In this document: positions 1 through 8,642 of the stretch, one piece after another
How the letters are laid out: every line of letters starts with the position of its first letter
How positions within the stretch are numbered: position 1 is the stretch's first letter
Origin: an uncultured Janibacter sp.
GTDB taxonomy: Bacteria > Actinomycetota > Actinomycetes > Actinomycetales > Dermatophilaceae
Length of the DNA: 24,761 nucleotides
Assembly (NCBI GenBank): GCA_946222495.1
Contig: CAMICF010000013.1
Span: 1-24,761, forward strand
Direction: 5' to 3'
Position numbers and translations under genes: made by a program
The notes under the pieces: model-generated
Database searches by the model: none
Seen by the model: the letters and a program-made list of their open reading frames with translations, nothing else
What the model was told of the DNA's origin: nothing

Positions 1-41
1 GACGGCGCGACCTCGGTCTCGGTCCCGATGCTCAGGCTCAT
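1..41 (-). CDS. ABC transporter permease, 5' fragment
   Basis: An ATG on the minus strand at 41-39 opens a frame that runs off the window edge after about 13 codons (MSLSIGTETEVAP). It overlaps the stop of the preceding permease by 4 nt (ATGA). In BMP-type nucleoside importers the ATPase gene is normally followed by two permease genes, so this is most likely the second permease. That identity rests on position only, because the visible residues carry no family motif. Confidence 0.6.
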   Translation of the reverse strand, partial: MSLSIGTETEVAP

Positions 42-1137
42 GCCGACACCCCTTCCGTCGCGGTGCCGGCATCGAGCTGGCGGGTGACCTGCCGCTGCTC
101 CAGCCGACGCTCGAAGCGGGCGACGACCTCGTAGGCGATGACGACCGCGAGGAGGATGACGCCCTGGATGATGTAGACGAGCGCCGGAGAGACCCCGGCC
201 TCGAGCTGGAGGCCGTCGCTCGCCTTCTCCAGCCAGGCCCACAGCACCGCGGCGAAGGCGATGCCGACCGGGTGGTTGCGCCCGAGGAGGGCGATGCCGA
301 TGCCGATGAAGCCGACGCCCTCCTGGAAGTTCATGCCGTAGCTGTGGTCGGCCCCGAAGAAGGACGGCATGCTGATGAGACCCGCGACGGCGCCCGAGGC
401 GATCATCGCGAGGAGGACCATGCGCGAGACCTTGACGCCGCTCGCGACCGCCGCGGACTCGGACTCGCCGGTCGCCCGGACGTCGAAGCCGAAGCGGGTG
501 CGGTTGATGACGAACCAGTAGACGGCGCCGATGAGGACCGCGAGGATCAGGAGCGTGTAGACGCGGTTGGGGGCGTCCGCGACGAGCGCGAAGCCCTCGA
601 GCTGGCTCGAGTCCGGGATCGTCTCGGTGGCCCGGGTGTTGCTCCCTTCGGCCCGCTCTCCCCAGGAGCGCAGGCCCCAGCCGACGAGACCCGCCGAGAT
701 CGTGTTGAGCATGATCGTCGAGATGACCTCGGAGACCCCGCGGCGGACCTTGAGCCAGCCCGCGAGGCCGGCCCAGAAGCCACCGACGAGCATCGCGACG
801 AGCATCGCCATGACGACGTTGAGGCCGCCGGGCAGCCAGCCCTGGCCGGCGAAGAGCGCCGCGGCGAAGGCCGCGATCCGGTACTGCCCGTCGACACCGA
901 TGTTGAAGAGCTTCATCTTGAACCCGATCGCCACGGCCACCGCGGCGATGTAGTACGTGATGCCGCTGTTGATGGTGTTGACGAGCGTGCGCGGGCGCGG
1001 CTCCGACAGGAGCGTCGTCCACACCTGGCCGACGGGGTCACCGACGGCGAGGAGGACGAGGGAGGTGACGACGAAGGCCACGACCACCGCGAGAAGGGGG
1101 GCGGCCAGCGTGAGCGCCAGCCGACGGGGGGTGAGGG

Positions 1138-1141
<4 letters not shown>
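38..1141 (-). CDS. ABC transporter permease, BMP/nucleoside importer type
   Basis: This 367-residue integral membrane protein is expected to form half of the channel of an importer for nucleosides or related compounds. It has an N-terminal membrane segment (about 8-33) and many further hydrophobic stretches, the usual layout of the BPD_transp_2 permease family. The stretch FKMKLFNIGVDGQYRIAA near residues 73-90 matches the FNIG(A/V)(E/D)GQ signature of NupP-like permeases, and GVSEVISTIMLN follows at about 135-146. The ATG overlaps the stop of the ATPase gene by 4 nt and its own stop overlaps the next permease by 4 nt, so the three are translationally coupled. The exact substrate cannot be read from the sequence. 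No damage is seen. Confidence 0.9.
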
Positions 1142-2691
<1,550 letters not shown>

Positions 2692-2752
2692 GGTGCCTCC
2701 GTGGTGCGGCCGCGACGTCGTGCCGCAGGCGAAGGGTGGTGCCCCGGACCGG

Positions 2753-2791
2753 CCGGGGCCCGATCACGCGATGTGCATGATCGGGCCCCGG
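2753..2791 (-). terminator. Intercistronic hairpin between receptor and ATPase genes
   Basis: A perfect 14-bp inverted repeat (2753-2766 against 2778-2791, arm CCGGGGCCCGATCA) encloses an 11-nt loop. It begins 14 nt after the stop codon of the BMP receptor gene and lies 61 nt before the ATPase start. There is no T-run after it. Such a hairpin may act as a partial terminator or protect the 3' end of the receptor mRNA, giving more receptor than transporter. That role is inferred. Confidence 0.75.
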
Positions 2792-2805
2792 TCAGCCGGT
2801 GTGGA

Positions 2806-3828
2806 TCACTTCGACGGGACGGTGGTCTTCCCCTCGACGATCTCCTTCTTGTACTTGTCGAGGTCGCTCGTGATGTCGTCGATCTTGCCGCCGGTCGTCG
2901 TGTACGAGACGCCGCCGTCCTTGAGCGCGAACTCCTGGAGGCCGGTCAGCGGCTTCCCCTCGGTCGAGGCCTTGATGTAGTCGAAGACCGCGACGTTCAC
3001 GTTCTTGACCATCGAGGTGATGATGACGTCCCGGACGTTCTTCTCCGCGGTCTTCGCCTGGTCGGAGTCGACGCCGATCGCCATCTTCTTGTTGGCCTTG
3101 GCCGCCTCGAAGATGCCGGAGCCGGAGCCGCCGGCCGCGTGGTAGATGACGTCCGCGCCCTTGTCGTACATGCCCTCGGCGGCGGTCTTGCCCTTCGCCG
3201 GGTCCGCGAAGCCGGAGCCGTCCTCGGCGAGGTACGTCGACTGGATCTCGATCTTCGGGTCGACGGCCTTGGCGCCGGCCTTGTAGCCCGCCTCGAACTT
3301 GTTGATGAGCGGCACGTCGGTCCCGCCGATGAAGCCGACCTTGCCGCTCTTGGACTTCAGTGCCGCGGCGGCGCCGACGAGGTAGGAGCCCTCCTGCTCG
3401 GCGAAGACGAGCTGGGCGACGTTGTCGGCCTTGGAGTCCGCGGAGGCGTCGTCGATGATCGCGAAGTTGATGTCGGGGTTGTCCTTGGCGGCACCACCGA
3501 TGGCCTTGGCGTAGATGTAGCCGACACCGATGATGTTGGTGCAGCCGGCGTCGACGAGCTGGTTGAGGCGGTCCTCGCGGGCGGCGTCGTTCTCGCCCTG
3601 GCTGGCCTCGACCTCCTCGGTCTCGATGCCGAGCTCGTCCTCGGCCTGGTCGAGGCCCTTGGCCGCCGAGTCGTTGAACGACTGGTCGCCGCGGCCACCC
3701 ACGTCGTAGGCGAGGCAGGCCTTGACGTCGTCGCCGGACCCGCCGTCCCCGGAGTCGCTGCCGCCGCAGGCGCTCAGCGCCAGCGCCGCCACGGACACGA
3801 TCGATGCAGCCTTCACGGTGTGGCGCAA
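2806..3828 (-). CDS. BMP family ABC transporter substrate-binding lipoprotein
   Basis: This protein is the membrane-anchored ligand receptor of the importer. From the chosen TTG start it is 340 residues long, with a short basic n-region (RHTVK), a hydrophobic core and a lipobox LSAC with lipidated Cys21, followed by a Ser/Gly/Asp linker. The body carries BMP-family (PnrA/Med) landmarks: ACLAYDVGGRGDQSFNDSA near the start, GVGYIYAKAI, FIGGTDVPLINKFEAGY, and IYHAAGGSGSGIFEAA. The TTG at 3828 has AAGGAG 6 nt upstream. In-frame ATGs at 3843 and 3873 are also possible, and the last sits 6 nt after a TAGCAT -10 box. The family binds purine nucleosides or autoinducer-like ligands; the ligand here is unknown. 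Product confidence is high, start confidence moderate. Confidence 0.9.
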   Translation of the reverse strand: MRHTVKAASIVSVAALALSACGGSDSGDGGSGDDVKACLAYDVGGRGDQSFNDSAAKGLDQAEDELGIETEEVEASQGENDAAREDRLNQLVDAGCTNIIGVGYIYAKAIGGAAKDNPDINFAIIDDASADSKADNVAQLVFAEQEGSYLVGAAAALKSKSGKVGFIGGTDVPLINKFEAGYKAGAKAVDPKIEIQSTYLAEDGSGFADPAKGKTAAEGMYDKGADVIYHAAGGSGSGIFEAAKANKKMAIGVDSDQAKTAEKNVRDVIITSMVKNVNVAVFDYIKASTEGKPLTGLQEFALKDGGVSYTTTGGKIDDITSDLDKYKKEIVEGKTTVPSK

Positions 3829-3879
3829 GGCGCTCTCCTTCATCAGGGGGGTTCGGAGGCACGCGAGTGCCATCGCAGG

Positions 3880-3885
3880 ATGCTA
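3880..3885 (-). promoter_or_regulatory. Probable -10 box for the BMP importer operon
   Basis: On the minus strand this reads TAGCAT (consensus TANNNT), 6 nt before the ATG at 3873. Transcription would begin at or next to that ATG. This gives either a leaderless start or a leader of about 45 nt carrying the AAGGAG site used by the TTG at 3828. No convincing -35 box is visible. Confidence 0.5.
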
Positions 3886-3903
3886 CGACGCGCCCGGCAG
3901 GGC

Positions 3904-3922
3904 ACCGGTCCTCGTGACCGGT
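3904..3922. promoter_or_regulatory. Operator-like palindrome upstream of the importer operon
   Basis: ACCGGTC-CTCGT-GACCGGT is a perfect 7-bp inverted repeat with a 5-nt centre. It covers the region just upstream of the proposed -10 box, where a -35 box would lie. A second weaker repeat (CGGTT, 8-nt gap, AACCG) lies next to it. The size and position fit a dimeric repressor or activator site. The regulator is not identified and no gene for it is seen beside the operon. Confidence 0.4.
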
Positions 3923-3989
3923 TCAGCGTTCAACCGTTACCAGACCGCGACGAAGGGAGACCCGTCGCGGGTTTTCCCTCAGCGGGTGG

Positions 3990-5186
3990 TCAGTCGCGCT
4001 CCACGCGGGTCCACTCGCCGGCTGCGGCGAGGGTCAGCAGGGCGGTGCCGTGGCGGACGGCGGCCTCGTCGACGACGAGGTCGCCCTGGTGCAGGTCGAA
4101 GGTCCGCCCGCCGGGGGTGCGGGTGCCCAGCCGGGCCATCGCCCCCTCGGCCTCGTGGAGCATCCACGCGAAGTCCTCGCCGCCGAGGCTGTGCGGGGTC
4201 GGCACCGGGCGGAGACCCGCGGCCATCGTCGCCCGGCTCAGCGCGGCCACCGCCTCGGCGTCGTTGACGACGGGGGGCACGCCCCGGACGTGGTCGACCG
4301 CCACGGCGACGCCGTACGGCGCGGCGACCTCCTCGACCACCTCGTGGAAGAGGTCGCCGATCTCCTCCCACAGCCCGACGTCGAGCATCCGGAGGGTGCC
4401 CTGGGCCAGTCCCGTGGACGGGATGACGTTGATGGCCTCGCCCGCGGAGACCCGGCCCCACACGACGACGAGGCCGGAGCGCGGGTCGACCCGGCGGCTG
4501 AGCACGGCGGGGACGTCGGTGACGACCTTGCCGAGGGCGTAGGTGAGGTCCTCGGTGAGGAAGGGGCGGGAGGTGTGGCCGCCGCGGCCACGGAGGGTGA
4601 CGGTGACCTGGTCGGCCGCCGCCGTGAGCGGCCCCTCCTTGAGCCCGATCTCCCCGGCGTCGAGGGAGGGGTCGCAGTGGACGGCGTAGACCGTGTCGAC
4701 ACCGGACATGACCCCGGCCCGGACGTACTTCATCGCGCCGCCGGGCATCCGCTCCTCGGCCGGCTGGAAGACGAGCCGGACGGCGACCTCGCGGCTCGCC
4801 AGCTCGTCGGCCACCTCGGAGAGCGCGAGCGCCGCCCCGAGCAGGGCGGTCGTGTGCACGTCGTGACCGCACGCGTGGCAGGCACCGTCGACGGTCGACC
4901 CCCAGTCGAGACCGGTGCGCTCCCGCACGGGCAGCGCGTCGATGTCGCCGCGCAGGGCCACCCGACGCCGCGGGTGCTCCGCGCCCAGGTCGACGACGAG
5001 ACCGGTCTCGCTGATGGACCGCGGCTCCAGCCCCGCCTGCTCGAGCCGCGCCCGGAGCACGGCCGTCGTGCGGTGCTCCTCGAAGGAGAGCTCGGGGTGG
5101 GCGTGCAGGTCCCGACGGAAGTCGATGAGCTCCGGCAGGAGGCGGTCGATGACGCCGAGCAGCGTCGGGGCGAGAGGGGCAGTCAT
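3990..5186 (-). CDS. M20 family metallo-amidohydrolase (hippurate hydrolase/aminoacylase-like)
   Basis: This 398-residue cytoplasmic hydrolase belongs to the M20 peptidase/amidohydrolase family, which cleaves N-acyl amino acids or short amides with two metal ions. Visible motifs are HAHPELSFEEH (28-38), RGDIDALP (79-86), the metal-binding CHACGHD (103-109), QPAEE with the catalytic glutamates (141-145), the histidine at 170, GGHTSRP in the lid domain (202-208) and a C-terminal HSLGGEDFAWML. All key residues appear present. A longer upstream in-frame extension is Ser/Arg-rich and unlike the family, so the ATG at 5186 is preferred; TAGAGT lies 10 nt before it. It ends 161 nt upstream of the BMP receptor gene on the same strand, so a link to the imported substrate is possible. 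The true substrate is unknown. Confidence 0.9.
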   Translation of the reverse strand: MTAPLAPTLLGVIDRLLPELIDFRRDLHAHPELSFEEHRTTAVLRARLEQAGLEPRSISETGLVVDLGAEHPRRRVALRGDIDALPVRERTGLDWGSTVDGACHACGHDVHTTALLGAALALSEVADELASREVAVRLVFQPAEERMPGGAMKYVRAGVMSGVDTVYAVHCDPSLDAGEIGLKEGPLTAAADQVTVTLRGRGGHTSRPFLTEDLTYALGKVVTDVPAVLSRRVDPRSGLVVVWGRVSAGEAINVIPSTGLAQGTLRMLDVGLWEEIGDLFHEVVEEVAAPYGVAVAVDHVRGVPPVVNDAEAVAALSRATMAAGLRPVPTPHSLGGEDFAWMLHEAEGAMARLGTRTPGGRTFDLHQGDLVVDEAAVRHGTALLTLAAAGEWTRVERD

Positions 5187-5196
5187 GGCGGGAGCG

Positions 5197-5202
5197 ACTC
5201 TA
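5197..5202 (-). promoter_or_regulatory. Probable -10 box for the amidohydrolase gene
   Basis: TAGAGT on the minus strand fits TANNNT and lies 10 nt before the ATG at 5186. The transcript would have a leader of only a few bases and no ribosome binding site. No clear -35 box is seen. Confidence 0.5.
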
Positions 5203-5235
5203 CCGACCCCGGCCCGTCGGGACCGTGAGGTGGTC

Positions 5236-6327
5236 TCAGACGAGATCGGTGCGTCCCTCGTCCTTGAGCTCCTGGACGACGAGCTTGACGTCCTGGGCAC
5301 GCTCCCGGCTCGTCACGAGCAGCGCGTCGTCGGTCTCGACGACGACGACGTCGTCCAGCCCGACGACCGCGACGAGACGCCCCGACTCGGTGACCACGAG
5401 GCCACCGGCGTCGATCGCCTTGACCCGGCTGGCGTCACCGACGACGGTCATCCCCCCTTCGCCCGCGGGGAGCAGGCCGGAGAGGGACTTGAAGTCGCCC
5501 ACGTCGTCCCACTCGAAGGCGCCGGGGACGACCGCGACGAGCCCCTCGTCCGCGGCCGGCTCGGCGACGGCGTGGTCGATGGCGATCTTTTCCAGGCTCT
5601 CCCAGCGCTCGGCGAGGAGGGAGGGGTCGGCCGCGATCTCCCGCAGGTTCGCGGCCAGGTCCGGGTGCCACCGGGCGAGCAGGTCGAGGAGGACCCGGGC
5701 ACGGACGACGAACATCCCTGCGTTCCACCGGAACTCGCCGGTCGCGAGGTAGGACGCGGCCCGCGGCGCGTTCGGCTTCTCGACGAACTGCCGCACCCGT
5801 CGCGCGGTGCGGTGACCGCGCATCCGCGGCCCCATCTGGATGTAGCCGAAGCCGGTCGCCGGGTACGTCGGCTCGATGCCGATCGTCACGAGGCGGTCCT
5901 CGCGTGCGGCCACCTCGGCGGCCTCGGTGACCGCCTCGGTGAAGGCCTCGTGGTTGCTGATGACGTGGTCGGCGGCGAAGGACCCGATGATCGCCTCCGG
6001 GTCACGGCGCTCGAGCACCGCGGCGGCCAGGCCGATGGCGGCCATCGAGTCCCGCGGCGAGGGCTCGGTGAGCAGCAGGTCCGCCGGCAGGTCGGGCAGC
6101 TGCTCCCGCACCGACGCCGCGTGCGCGGCCCCCGTGACGACGAGCACCCGGTCACCGGCGATCGAGCGCAGCCGGTCGACCGTCGACTGGATGAGGGTCC
6201 GACCGCTGCCGGTGAGGTCGTGGAGGAACTTCGGGGAGCCCGCACGGGACACCGGCCAGAGCCGCGTCCCCGCCCCTCCCGCGGGCACGACGGCCCACAA
6301 CCGGTCGAGGCCTGCTGCTGAGGTCAT
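5236..6327 (-). CDS. manC: Mannose-1-phosphate guanylyltransferase (GDP-mannose pyrophosphorylase)
   Basis: The enzyme makes GDP-mannose from mannose-1-phosphate and GTP in the cytoplasm, the donor for mannosylated lipids and polysaccharides. The 363-residue protein has the nucleotidyltransferase signature VVPAGGAGTRLWPVSR with a following PKF (about 12-34), then SPRDSMAAIGLA, FAADHVI, FVEKPN, WNAGMFV and FEWDDVGDF in family order. It lacks the C-terminal cupin isomerase domain of bifunctional ManC enzymes, so it is the short monofunctional type. The ATG at 6327 is 7 nt after a TACGGT box, suggesting a leaderless message; a GTG at 6336 is a less likely start. It reads divergently from a mannosyltransferase-like gene, which suits supply and use of the same donor. 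The sister activity GDP-glucose synthesis cannot be excluded. Confidence 0.92.
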   Translation of the reverse strand: MTSAAGLDRLWAVVPAGGAGTRLWPVSRAGSPKFLHDLTGSGRTLIQSTVDRLRSIAGDRVLVVTGAAHAASVREQLPDLPADLLLTEPSPRDSMAAIGLAAAVLERRDPEAIIGSFAADHVISNHEAFTEAVTEAAEVAAREDRLVTIGIEPTYPATGFGYIQMGPRMRGHRTARRVRQFVEKPNAPRAASYLATGEFRWNAGMFVVRARVLLDLLARWHPDLAANLREIAADPSLLAERWESLEKIAIDHAVAEPAADEGLVAVVPGAFEWDDVGDFKSLSGLLPAGEGGMTVVGDASRVKAIDAGGLVVTESGRLVAVVGLDDVVVVETDDALLVTSRERAQDVKLVVQELKDEGRTDLV

Positions 6328-6334
6328 GAGCGGC

Positions 6335-6340
6335 ACCGTA
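6335..6340 (-). promoter_or_regulatory. Probable -10 box of manC
   Basis: TACGGT on the minus strand matches TANNNT and is separated by exactly 7 nt from the manC ATG at 6327. This is the spacing expected for a leaderless actinobacterial transcript, and no Shine-Dalgarno sequence is present. Confidence 0.55.
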
Positions 6341-6347
6341 CCCGCAC

Positions 6348-6399
6348 GACCAAGTGGTCACCTGATGATCACCGAACACTCCCCCGGACGTCACCGGGG
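6348..6399. promoter_or_regulatory. Inverted repeats in the divergent manC / glycosyltransferase intergenic region
   Basis: The 101-nt space between the two divergent genes holds GACCA-AG-TGGTC (6348-6359) and CCCCGG-ACGTCA-CCGGGG (6382-6399), with the near-repeat GGTCACC/GATCACC between them. These could be sites for a shared regulator, but they are short and such repeats arise by chance in GC-rich DNA. Confidence 0.25.
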
Positions 6400-6415
6400 C
6401 CCACCACGACCCGGC

Positions 6416-6421
6416 CACAGT
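6416..6421 (+). promoter_or_regulatory. Possible -10 box of the GT4 gene
   Basis: CACAGT keeps the two conserved positions (A2 and T6) of TANNNT and lies exactly 7 nt before the GTG at 6429. A GGAGG at 6422-6426 is too close to that GTG but is well spaced for a GTG at 6435. The true start is therefore either the leaderless GTG at 6429 or 6435. Confidence 0.35.
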
Positions 6422-6428
6422 GGAGGTC

Positions 6429-7586
6429 GTGCGAGTGGCTATTGCGACCGAGTCCTTCCTGCCGAGCCTCAACGGCGTCACCACGAGCGTCTGCCGGGTA
6501 GTGGAGTCCCTGCGCGAGCAGGGCCACAAGGCGATGATCATCGCCCCCGGTCCGGCTCCGGCGACCTTCGCCGGGTCCGTGGTCCGCACCCTGCCGGGGG
6601 TGCCGGTCCGCGGCTTCCGCGCCGGGGTACCCACGCGAGGCGTGCACCGCGCCCTCCGCGACTTCCGCCCGGACGTCGTGCACGTCGCCTCCCCCTTCCT
6701 CGTCGGGGCGCGGGGCCTGCACAACGCCGAGGCCTTCGACATCCCGACCGTGGCGATCTACCAGACGGACATGCCCAACTACGTGCAGCAGCACGGGCCC
6801 GGCGCGCTCGGCCGCGGCGCCTCGAACCTCACCTGGGAGTGGGTCCGCCGGCTGCACTCCCGCGCCGACCTCACGCTGGCCCCGAGCCGACCGACGCTCG
6901 AGGAGCTGCGGGCCCACCGCATCCCCCGCACCGGTCTCTGGGGGCGTGGCGTCGACACCCGCCTCTTCACCCCGACCTGGAAGGAGGACCCCGAGACGCT
7001 CGCCCTCAAGCAGGCGCTCGCGCCGAACGGCGAGGTCCTCCTCGGGTACGTCGGCCGCCTCGCCCCGGAGAAGGAGCTGCACCGGCTCGCCGAGCTGGCC
7101 CAGCTGCCCGGCACGCGCCTCGTCCTCGTCGGCGAGGGACCGAGCCGCAACGAGCTCGGCGCCCGCCTGGCCGAGGCCGTCGCGCAGGCACCCGGCCGAC
7201 CCAACCTCCCCCCGGCCTTCCTCGGTCCGCGCACCGGCGCCGACCTCGCCCGGGCCTACGCCACCTTCGACGTCTTCGTGCACACCGGCACCAAGGAGAC
7301 CTTCGGCCAGACCCTCCAGGAGGGGGCCGCGACCGGTCTGCCCGTCGTCGCCCCCGCGGTCGGCGGTCCGCTCGACCTCGTGGCCCACGGCGAGACCGGG
7401 TACCTCTTCGACCCGGACGTCCGCGGGGACATCACCCGCTGGGTCGCCGAGCTCGTGGACTCGCCCAGCCTGCGGGAGTCGATGGGCGCCGCCGGCCCGG
7501 CCATGGTCGCCGGCCGGTCGTGGGACTCCCTGACGACGCAGCTCGTCGGGCACTACGAGCACGCGATCTCCGCCCGCGCCGCCTGA
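6429..7586 (+). CDS. Glycosyltransferase family 4, probable GDP-mannose-dependent alpha-mannosyltransferase
   Basis: This is a GT-B fold retaining glycosyltransferase of 385 residues acting at the inner membrane face, probably on a lipid acceptor. The N-terminus VAIATESFLPSLNGVTTSV is typical of the PimB/MgtA group that uses GDP-mannose. Further landmarks are DVVHVASPF, a YQTD segment, GYVGRLAPEKEL at the start of the donor domain, and the EX7E motif ETFGQTLQE near the C-terminus. The GTG at 6429 gives the usual MRVAI start; GTGs at 6420 and 6435 are alternatives. The gene faces manC across a short divergent region, supporting GDP-mannose as donor. A strong hairpin follows the stop. The exact acceptor (phosphatidylinositol mannoside, glycolipid or other) cannot be told from sequence. 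Confidence 0.85.
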   Translation: MRVAIATESFLPSLNGVTTSVCRVVESLREQGHKAMIIAPGPAPATFAGSVVRTLPGVPVRGFRAGVPTRGVHRALRDFRPDVVHVASPFLVGARGLHNAEAFDIPTVAIYQTDMPNYVQQHGPGALGRGASNLTWEWVRRLHSRADLTLAPSRPTLEELRAHRIPRTGLWGRGVDTRLFTPTWKEDPETLALKQALAPNGEVLLGYVGRLAPEKELHRLAELAQLPGTRLVLVGEGPSRNELGARLAEAVAQAPGRPNLPPAFLGPRTGADLARAYATFDVFVHTGTKETFGQTLQEGAATGLPVVAPAVGGPLDLVAHGETGYLFDPDVRGDITRWVAELVDSPSLRESMGAAGPAMVAGRSWDSLTTQLVGHYEHAISARAA

Positions 7587-7588
7587 GG

Positions 7589-7609
7589 CGAAGGGGGCCG
7601 CCCCCTTCG
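7589..7609 (+). terminator. Hairpin terminator after the GT4 gene
   Basis: CGAAGGGGG (7589-7597) pairs perfectly with CCCCCTTCG (7601-7609) around a 3-nt loop, two bases after the TGA. The 9-bp GC-rich stem lacks a T-run, which is usual for actinobacterial terminators. Confidence 0.75.
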
Positions 7610-7624
7610 TCGCCCCGCCCGGCG

Positions 7625-7638
7625 GTCTCTGGGAGACT
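7625..7638 (+). promoter_or_regulatory. Palindrome overlapping the probable marR -10 box
   Basis: GTCTC-TGG-GAGAC (7625-7637) is a perfect 5-bp inverted repeat. Its right half supplies GAGACT (7633-7638), a TANNNT-like box 7 nt before the marR ATG. A repressor bound here would block its own promoter, the usual MarR arrangement. Autoregulation is inferred. Confidence 0.4.
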
Positions 7639-7645
7639 CCGCTGC

Positions 7646-8137
7646 ATGGAACCCCGCTGGCTCGACGACGACGAGATGCGCACCTGGCTGCGGCTCGTCG
7701 CCCTCGCGGAGGTGCTCCCGTCCCGCCTGGACGCCGAGGCGCGGCACGACGCGGGACTGACCCACTTCGAGTACCAGGTGCTCGCCATGCTCTCCGACGC
7801 CCCCGAGCGGACCCTGCGGATGTCGTGGCTGGCCCGACGGACCAATGCGACGCTCCCCCGCCTCTCCCACGTCGTCAAGCGTCTCGAGGACCGTGGGCTC
7901 GTCACCCGGACCCGGAGCGAGACCGACGCCCGGGCGACCGACGCGGTGCTCACCGAGGCGGGCTGGTCCCAGATCGTCGCGGCCGCACCGGGGCACGTGA
8001 CCTTCGTGCGGGAGCGGATCCTCGACCAGCTGACGCCCGATCAGGTCACGGCGCTCGGGGAGATCGCCGACGCGCTGCTGACGAGCCTCGACCCGGAGGG
8101 CGACCTCCGGATGAGCGTCAGAGACGCTCGCCCGTGA
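7646..8137 (+). CDS. MarR family transcriptional regulator
   Basis: This 163-residue protein has the length and layout of dimeric MarR winged-helix repressors. An N-terminal dimerisation helix (about 10-38) is followed by LTHFEYQVLAMLSDAPERTLRMSWLA in pieces typical of the family. The recognition-helix region is ARRTNATLPRLSHVVKRLEDRGLV, and the wing is VTRTRSETDARATDAVLTEAG, keeping the conserved D-x-R of the wing. The C-terminal helix contains LTPDQVTALGEIADALL. The ATG is 7 nt downstream of a -10-like box embedded in a palindrome, suggesting a leaderless self-repressed gene. It stands alone, and its end overlaps the convergent 2H phosphoesterase gene by 20 nt. Ligand and targets are unknown. 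Confidence 0.9.
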   Translation: MEPRWLDDDEMRTWLRLVALAEVLPSRLDAEARHDAGLTHFEYQVLAMLSDAPERTLRMSWLARRTNATLPRLSHVVKRLEDRGLVTRTRSETDARATDAVLTEAGWSQIVAAAPGHVTFVRERILDQLTPDQVTALGEIADALLTSLDPEGDLRMSVRDARP

Positions 8138-8639
8138 GCTCGAAGTCCAGGACGGGTCGCCAGACCTCGTCCGCCCCGTGGACGTAGAGGTGGTAGCCGC
8201 TCACCTCGAACTCCGCGTCGAGGTCGGCGAGACCGTCGAAGGCCGCGTCGAGACCGGCGTCCGGGATGGCGTGGGCGACCGTGACGTGCGGGTGGTACGG
8301 GAACTCGAGGTCCCGTGACACCGGTCCGTGCCGCACCGCCTGCTCCAGGCGCTCGCACATCGGGATGCCCTGCGCGACCTGGACGAAGACGACGGGGCTG
8401 ACCGGACGGAAGGTGCCGGTCCCCCGCAGCTGCACGGTGAAGGGACCGTGGCCCTCGGCCACGGACCGCAGGTGGTGCTCGAAGAGCGGCAGCACCTCCG
8501 CCGGGATCTCCGTCGGAGGCATGAGGGTGATGTGCGGGGGGATCGACCGGGCCATGGGGTCGCCGACGTCCTCCCGGTGCTGCTGGAGCTGGCTGCCCCA
8601 GGGCTCCGGAATGGCGATCGAGACCCCGTGCACGGCCAC
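8118..8639 (-). CDS. 2'-5' RNA ligase family protein (2H phosphoesterase)
   Basis: This 173-residue cytoplasmic protein carries the two HxT motifs that define 2H phosphoesterases: HITLMPP in the first half and HVTVAHA in the second, spaced as in the family. These enzymes act on 2',3'-cyclic phosphate or 2'-5' linked RNA ends; the substrate of most bacterial members is not known. The chosen GTG at 8639 lies 3 nt after the trpS stop, so the two are probably co-transcribed and coupled; a second GTG at 8633 is equally possible. No good Shine-Dalgarno sequence is seen, consistent with coupling. Its 3' end overlaps the convergent marR gene by 20 nt, with no terminator visible between them. Confidence 0.88.
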   Translation of the reverse strand: MAVHGVSIAIPEPWGSQLQQHREDVGDPMARSIPPHITLMPPTEIPAEVLPLFEHHLRSVAEGHGPFTVQLRGTGTFRPVSPVVFVQVAQGIPMCERLEQAVRHGPVSRDLEFPYHPHVTVAHAIPDAGLDAAFDGLADLDAEFEVSGYHLYVHGADEVWRPVLDFELTGERL

Positions 8640-8642
8640 GCG

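Noticed and set aside
5187..5300. N-terminal extension of the amidohydrolase to 5300
   Set aside because: The added residues are Ser/Arg-rich, overlap the manC 3' end and are absent from the family. The ATG at 5186 with a TAGAGT box fits better.
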